Assembly (NCBI GenBank): GCA_947034885.2
Contig: OX344757.2
Coordinates: forward strand, 1,426,001 to 1,490,000
Length of the DNA stretch: 64,000 bases
Direction: 5' to 3'
Source: Thuidium tamariscinum
Lineage: Eukaryota > Streptophyta > Bryopsida > Hypnales > Thuidiaceae
A program made the position numbers and the translations under genes. The notes under the pieces were generated by a model, which was not told where the DNA came from, did not search any database, and saw only the letters and a program-made list of their open reading frames with translations. Shown piece after piece: positions 59,170-64,000 of the stretch (positions within the stretch are counted from its first letter, which is position 1; each line of letters begins with the position of its first letter).

Positions 59170-60624
59170 CTACAAAATTGACTCAGTTGAGAAGGCAATG
59201 TATTCAACGTCAAGCATCGCCAACAACTTCCCAACAGATTTATCGGGGAGATTCCGCAGCGTTTGCCTTGCCTTGTTCGTTGCCTTCATCTCCTTGCTCT
59301 CCTCCCAAATCCATTCCTCGGCTCGCTTGCTCGCTTGCAGCAGTGAAGGAAGCTTCGGTGCAAGTCCTGTTGGCACTGCAATTCATTCGGGCAATTGGTG
59401 GGGCCGGGGGGACCTGCTCACTTCGCCTGGGCGGCTGCAGCAGCAGTTGCTCGGGACAATTAAGCAAGGTCGAAGTGAAGTGGCTATCGAGAAAGAAGCG
59501 AGGCGAACTCAAGGAAGCTGCTGCACGAGGGGAGGCATTCCGTTCCGTTGCGATCCGTTCCATTGCGTTCCATTCGCAGACACGGCGCTCCGGCCCGTCG
59601 ATCTTGAAGGTGTCTCTCTTCCGTTCTTGGGATCATCAAATCAGCTGGGGAAGAAGAAATAGATCTCGTCGTCCGTCAGTCGTGGTTGGACGGAAGTCCA
59701 GGTCCCAAAGGAAGACAAATTAGTAAGGAGGGCGGTAAGGAAGGGAAGACCGGGGGTTGTGCAATTCTATTCGGACTTCGGGTAGGTATTGGGTCTTCTT
59801 GAGTACTTTGTCATGGGTTGGGTCTGAGTTTCGGGAATTGGAGGAATTGAGATGCATGATGCGTGAGGAGGGGAGGGAATGGTATGGAGTGCATGCATGC
59901 TTGCTTTTGCCATGATTTCCATTCCTTCATCGGATGTGGGGTGAGCATCTTGCGAAGGGAAACTGGATTCATTCGGGAGTAGTTGTGGGTATCGTTGAAT
60001 TAGGCTTCTGACGGGTTCTGGAGTTGGATTAGCGATTAATTAATCATGCTATCGTCTCTCCAGGATTAGGTTTCACAGGAAGAACGGATTGGTTCTGTTG
60101 GGGAAGAAAGAGAAGGCCGCAGGTTCAAGGACCTTCCGGCCGTAAACAACTGCAGTAATGACCTCGGGTGGAGGGTCCGCCAAGAAATAATTAGAGCTGG
60201 GATGGGGAACTCGGGTTCTGCAGATGGCAAGGGACCCTGAAATGGGGAGGGGACGATGTGGTGATTAGGGTGCCAGACAAGAAGATTTTTCTGCACCCAC
60301 TAGCGATCGGGGGTTCTTGGAGCGGCTTTTTCCAATTGTAAGGTAATGAGGGAGGGCTCGACCTGCTGTCATCGGGTAGGATCAGCTAGGCAGTAGGATC
60401 ACAACCCTAAACTTCACATACCAGAAGGGATGGGCACTACTTTTAAATCCATTGGTGAGCACAGGAAGGCTCAGGTTGTAGTTGCGAACCGAGAATTAAA
60501 GATTGGTTTAGGGAAGGACCAGATGTCGAATGATCTGCATATTTTGCATTCGTGAAGTGGGGTTATTGGAATTTTGCAGTAAAATGGAGGCTCTAATCTG
60601 GATGTAATGCTTATAAATGTGCAG
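59170..60624 (+). promoter_or_regulatory. 5' leader, probable 5'-UTR intron and promoter side of the EBS/SHL-like gene
   Basis: At about 59170 the AT-rich repeat DNA gives way to a GC- and pyrimidine-rich block with many CpG. It includes a degenerate run of 'CCGTTGCGATCC'-like words (about 59538-59576). A strong donor, CGG/GTAGGT, lies at 59782, and an acceptor 'GTGCAG' ends at 60624, eight bases before the coding ATG. I infer a non-coding first exon (about 59.2-59.78 kb) and an 843-bp 5'-UTR intron. The leader holds several upstream ATGs and a long open frame (59198-59662) with no recognisable domain, which I treat as non-coding. Confidence 0.45.
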
Positions 60625-60631
60625 CAACAAT

Positions 60632-63600
60632 ATGGCGAAGAAGCGTACTAAAAGCAGGCTGGAGTCCTACCGCATTGTCAACACTCCGAAAATTATTAAA
60701 CGTGAGTTGGCTCCATATCTTTTCAGTGAGGCTAATGTGGACGTCCCTTCTTGGAGTTGCACAAGAGTGAGCTCGTTCCTGTTCTTGGTTTTGTCGGTCA
60801 CTGAGTCCGTGGTAAGTCGTTAGGATTCAGTGGAAGCCCTTAAATGGAAACAGAGCATACATTCTAGTTTTTTTCATGTACCTGTTCCACTGAGAAATGG
60901 GGTCGAGACTAGTTATCGTGCATCTGTAGAAACTTTGTGGCCAACGCATTCAATGCTTTTCTGATTGAGCACCGAGTACTTGTCGCCGGTTTAGGCTGGA
61001 AAAACGGACTGACAGACCACTTCTGTGAAGTGAGTAGGTGCGAAAATCCTTGATATGATCTTGAAGTCTGAAATTTATCTTCATTTTTTCAAACTGGGAG
61101 TAACTCAAACGCCAGTCATGCCAATCAGCTTAGATCGGCTTGTAAACCTTGAATCATGCCAAAGACAACCTAATTCTTGCGAACAGTGCTTTTTGGCTGA
61201 TTACCAAAATCAGAGTTTACCTCAGATTGTCTAGCAATCTGTCTCCCTATCCTTTCCTTTGTGACTCTGACAAGAACGACCTGCTCTTTCAAGGAAATTT
61301 GTATGGTTATCGTCAAGGATCTTCAGCATTTGAATTTCATGACATTGCCAGCATTCTGAACATAGTCTTGTTAACCCCCGAGTGCCCAAATGGCCAAACG
61401 TGGCTTTTGCCATGTCTATATAGGAGCTGAAAGAAGTACTTTAGGAAGCTTCAAGGTAGGTTATAATGTGTATCTTCTTTAGAAAGGAGTCATGCCCTAT
61501 ATTTTTTAATATTCTATTATTCTATGTTTTGAAAGTAAATATAATCATCTTTTAGCTTCCAAAGTGATCTCTCTATTTTTTTTAGCTTGCGCATTTCGGG
61601 TTAGAAAGGTGCTACGAGTGATTGTAAGATTTTAGTTGTTAGTACCTGTGAAAGTGAAGCAAGGCGGCAGTTGTCTATGCTGGTTGCTTCTCCCATCACT
61701 GATATCAGCAACTTTGCCCCAATGTTTCCTTTCACAGGGCCGCTGCGGAACTCTGTCCAAAGGAACAAGACTTTGAGGTATTTATATCTGCAAGTTTGCC
61801 ATGCTAACTTTTCCCCCAAAATCCCGAGTAGCCTAAATTGAGTCTTCACGTGGGTTGAGTTGTTTTGAGTAGGTCACGCGGAGGCTATCTTTTTCTCCAA
61901 TTTTTTGCATTTTGTGACCAACATTGGCAATTTCCTTCATTAATTCGGGTGGTATTAAATTTGGTCCTATGTGAATTATACTTTTCGTAATGTGATCAAT
62001 CAAATTGGTCATTTTAAAACCATGAATCCTTGCGCCTTTACGGCTTATAAGGTTCCGAAATGAACGTTGCCCTTTGGGGGATGTCACATGGAGTATTGCC
62101 AATGCACCCTAATCGTACCTCCTTTTTTGCAATAGCCTGCTCAGTAGCTTGGAGGGGTGTTGTCCAATAATCATAAGTTATGCTTCGGCCGCAATATTTA
62201 TGGTGCCACATCGATAGACTTTTGACTTCAAATGATTTGATGTTGTCCTCTCGGTGGTATACGCTGTGTGAGACTTTCACATTTGATCTTTATCTACTTA
62301 CACTGGTCTCATGGGCTTCGTTTCCTGCAGCTGGTGATACGGTCACTCTGCGGCCACCAGATCCCTCCACACTTCCGTATGTGGCAAGAATTGAACATAT
62401 CGAGCTGGACTCTGCAGAGAGAATAACACTGAAAGTGCGCTGGTACTACCGACCTGAAGAATCAGCTGGCGGGCGTCGGCAATTTCATGGCTCCAAGGAG
62501 CTTTTCCTCTCGGACCACTACGACGTTTGTAGCCCGGAGGCTGTGGAAAACAAGTGTACAATCCATACTTTCAAGGATTACACACGCCTGGAGGATGTAG
62601 GAGCAGATGATTATTTCTGTCGATTCGACTACAATGCAAGTGCCGGGACGTTTACGCCAGATCGTGTTGCTGTGTAAGAAAATTGCTTCTTTTGTTGTGC
62701 ACGTTAACCTAATCCTGGAGGCATGTTTTTTTTGTAATAGGAAGTAGGGGAAATCACCACTGTGAACGCACCGACTGCATGAAAATTGATGTGATTACCG
62801 AGTTAATACATCTTATTATCTTCACATGGTCATTTGGAAATTGTATACTTGAGGGACTCGGAAAATTTGTTTACTCGTTTGACCCCATTCATGAGGTGAG
62901 AATATAGAAGCTAAAATCTTACAGAACTTATGAGGGCCATTTGCAAACGATTGTTGATGAAGTTGAAACAGGTTGGGACCTTTAGTATTCAACTCGAACA
63001 ACCGATAGCCGAATAACCAGTGACCAAATTATAGCGAGAAACCAAAATGAAAGATTCCCAGTATGTCTTGAAATATATTTTGGAAGTGAAGGACCATTAC
63101 CACACTAGGGTAGAGTCTGATCACTCTAACTTTAATAAAAAATTCCAAAGAAAAATGGGTTAAAAGTTTGCACTTAAGTGCATCCAAAACTTAGTTCATT
63201 AGAGGGGATTTGAATCCAAAAGAAGACCGTTTTAGGGCTGTTCCCAAGCTGTGAACCAGTAGGGACAATGGGACATTGAGACTTTAGGGTTAGCTTTAGG
63301 GACAATGGGACAATGGGCTTAACTGTTTTTCTCAGTACTCTTTCCTTCACTCAGTATATGTGTCGTCTCTCAACCTTTCAAAGTAGTGAGCTATTTGCAC
63401 TTGAATTACAGTGCACTTGAACCGTATGTACGATTCTCAGGATAGCTATCATGATCTTCTGATGCATTTTGCAGGTATTGCAAGTGTGAGATGCCCTACA
63501 ATCCAGATGATTTGATGGTTCAATGCGAGATCTGCAAGGACTGGTAATATTCATTTTGAAGTTGGCACCTAAGACACTCTGAATGAAAGCCATGTTCTCA

Positions 63601-63765
63601 AATTCCAAGTATCTAATGGCACTATCATACTGGGTGCATTGCTGCTTGGAGATTAAATTGGTGCAACTGCTTTTCTACAGGTTCCATCCGCAGTGTGTCA
63701 TGCTGACTTCGGAGGACATAAAGAACGTCAAAAACTTCACTTGCCCTGACTGCGTCAATAATTGA
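60632..63765 (+). CDS. EBS/SHL: BAH-PHD histone reader, EBS/SHL-like (four coding exons)
   Basis: Coding exons are 60632-60701, 62331-62673, 63475-63543 and 63681-63765. All three introns (1629, 801 and 131-137 bp class; the last is 63544-63680) obey GT-AG, and the joined frame encodes 188 residues. The product closely resembles Arabidopsis EBS and SHL, small nuclear proteins that join a BAH domain reading H3K27me3 to a PHD finger reading H3K4me3 and repress flowering genes. The BAH domain spans about 24-138 with 'LPYVARIEHIE', the aromatic 'RWYYRPEE' (60-67), 'GGRRQFHGSKELFLSDH' and 'YTRLEDVGADDYFCRF'. The PHD finger (139-185) has all eight ligands: C140, C142, C155, C158, H163, C166, C182 and C185, plus W161 next to the fourth Cys. 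The ATG at 60632 gives the family start 'MAK'; an ATG at 60617 would add five residues but lies before a probable splice acceptor at 60624. The protein stops three residues after the last Cys, so the C-terminal tail of EBS/SHL (about 228-234 residues) is absent. Confidence 0.95.
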
Positions 63766-64000
63766 AGCCATCCTACTCTGAACTCAGTTATCCGACCCGC
63801 ATTGGCGTTATCTTAATGGCTACCGTAATAGGGAAGCAAACCCAGATGGTGGAATTTCGTTACAGGAGGGCAAGAGTCCTCAACCATGTTCTTTATTTGA
63901 GTATCAGTCTACATTTTTGGCAGGCCTAGGTCACAAAATATCTTTCTTCTTTAGCTGGATTACAGATTTTCAAGTCACAACTGTTTAATCTATTGCGGAG
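63766..64000 (+). other. 3' UTR and downstream flank of the EBS/SHL-like gene
   Basis: Sequence after the TGA at 63763-63765 has moderate GC and no new open frame. It is presumably 3' UTR. No canonical AATAAA signal is visible before the window ends, so the transcript end probably lies outside or uses a variant plant signal. Confidence 0.4.

Noticed and set aside
59198-59662. 154-codon frame upstream of the EBS/SHL-like gene
   Set aside because: It lies in the GC-rich leader, overlaps another long frame, and resembles no protein. Better explained as 5' UTR.
1-64000. CRISPR arrays, rRNA genes and intact transposases
   Set aside because: No regularly spaced short repeats with unique spacers, no rRNA signature, and no long frame with a transposase or polymerase motif were seen.

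Overview
The window looks like nuclear DNA of a streptophyte, most likely a land plant outside the well-studied flowering-plant models. Both recognisable protein genes belong to plant families: a PLATZ zinc-binding protein, and a BAH-PHD histone reader of the EBS/SHL type with a plant-style GT-AG exon structure. The rest is long, AT-rich, gene-poor DNA packed with short non-autonomous DNA transposons, many nested in each other. The species cannot be fixed from the sequence. No bacterial-type operon, CRISPR array, rRNA, convincing tRNA or intact transposase was seen, and no virus-like coding region was recognised.

Layout. 1-12.2 kb: AT-rich repeats, including copies of families A, B, C and G, a 119-bp PIF/Harbinger-like hairpin and a CACTA-type element nested in another MITE. 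12.1-17.7 kb: a GC-richer island with the minus-strand PLATZ gene (coding 15252-16022), a pyrimidine-rich leader and CpG-rich promoter zone (about 16.1-16.6 kb), and three degenerate repeats of about 205 bp downstream. 17.7-59.1 kb: about 41 kb with no gene I can support. It holds families A, B, C, D, E, H and I, small hairpin elements, and several GC-richer islands with no recognisable protein (20.6-21.0, 32.3-32.95, 43.7-44.3, 48.4-49.0 and 51.5-54.4 kb). 59.2-64 kb: the plus-strand EBS/SHL-like gene, with a GC-rich leader, a probable 5'-UTR intron and four coding exons (60632-63765).

Transposons. Family D has 'GGGT' termini and an exact 4-bp target duplication in three of three copies. Family C has termini 'TTAACCCCTAAAGG' with TTAA at both ends of nearly every copy, as in piggyBac, Kolobok or Sola3 groups. 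Family E has TA duplications. A CACTA-type element carries a 3-bp duplication. Nesting gives a relative order: E before C before a small TA-type MITE near 33.6 kb; D before A near 37 kb; and a CACTA element inside a B copy near 11.5 kb.

The two genes are not obviously linked in function. One is a probable zinc-dependent DNA-binding protein and the other a reader of histone H3 methyl marks. The most unusual gene-level points are a missing zinc ligand in the PLATZ protein and the absence of the C-terminal tail from the EBS/SHL-like protein.
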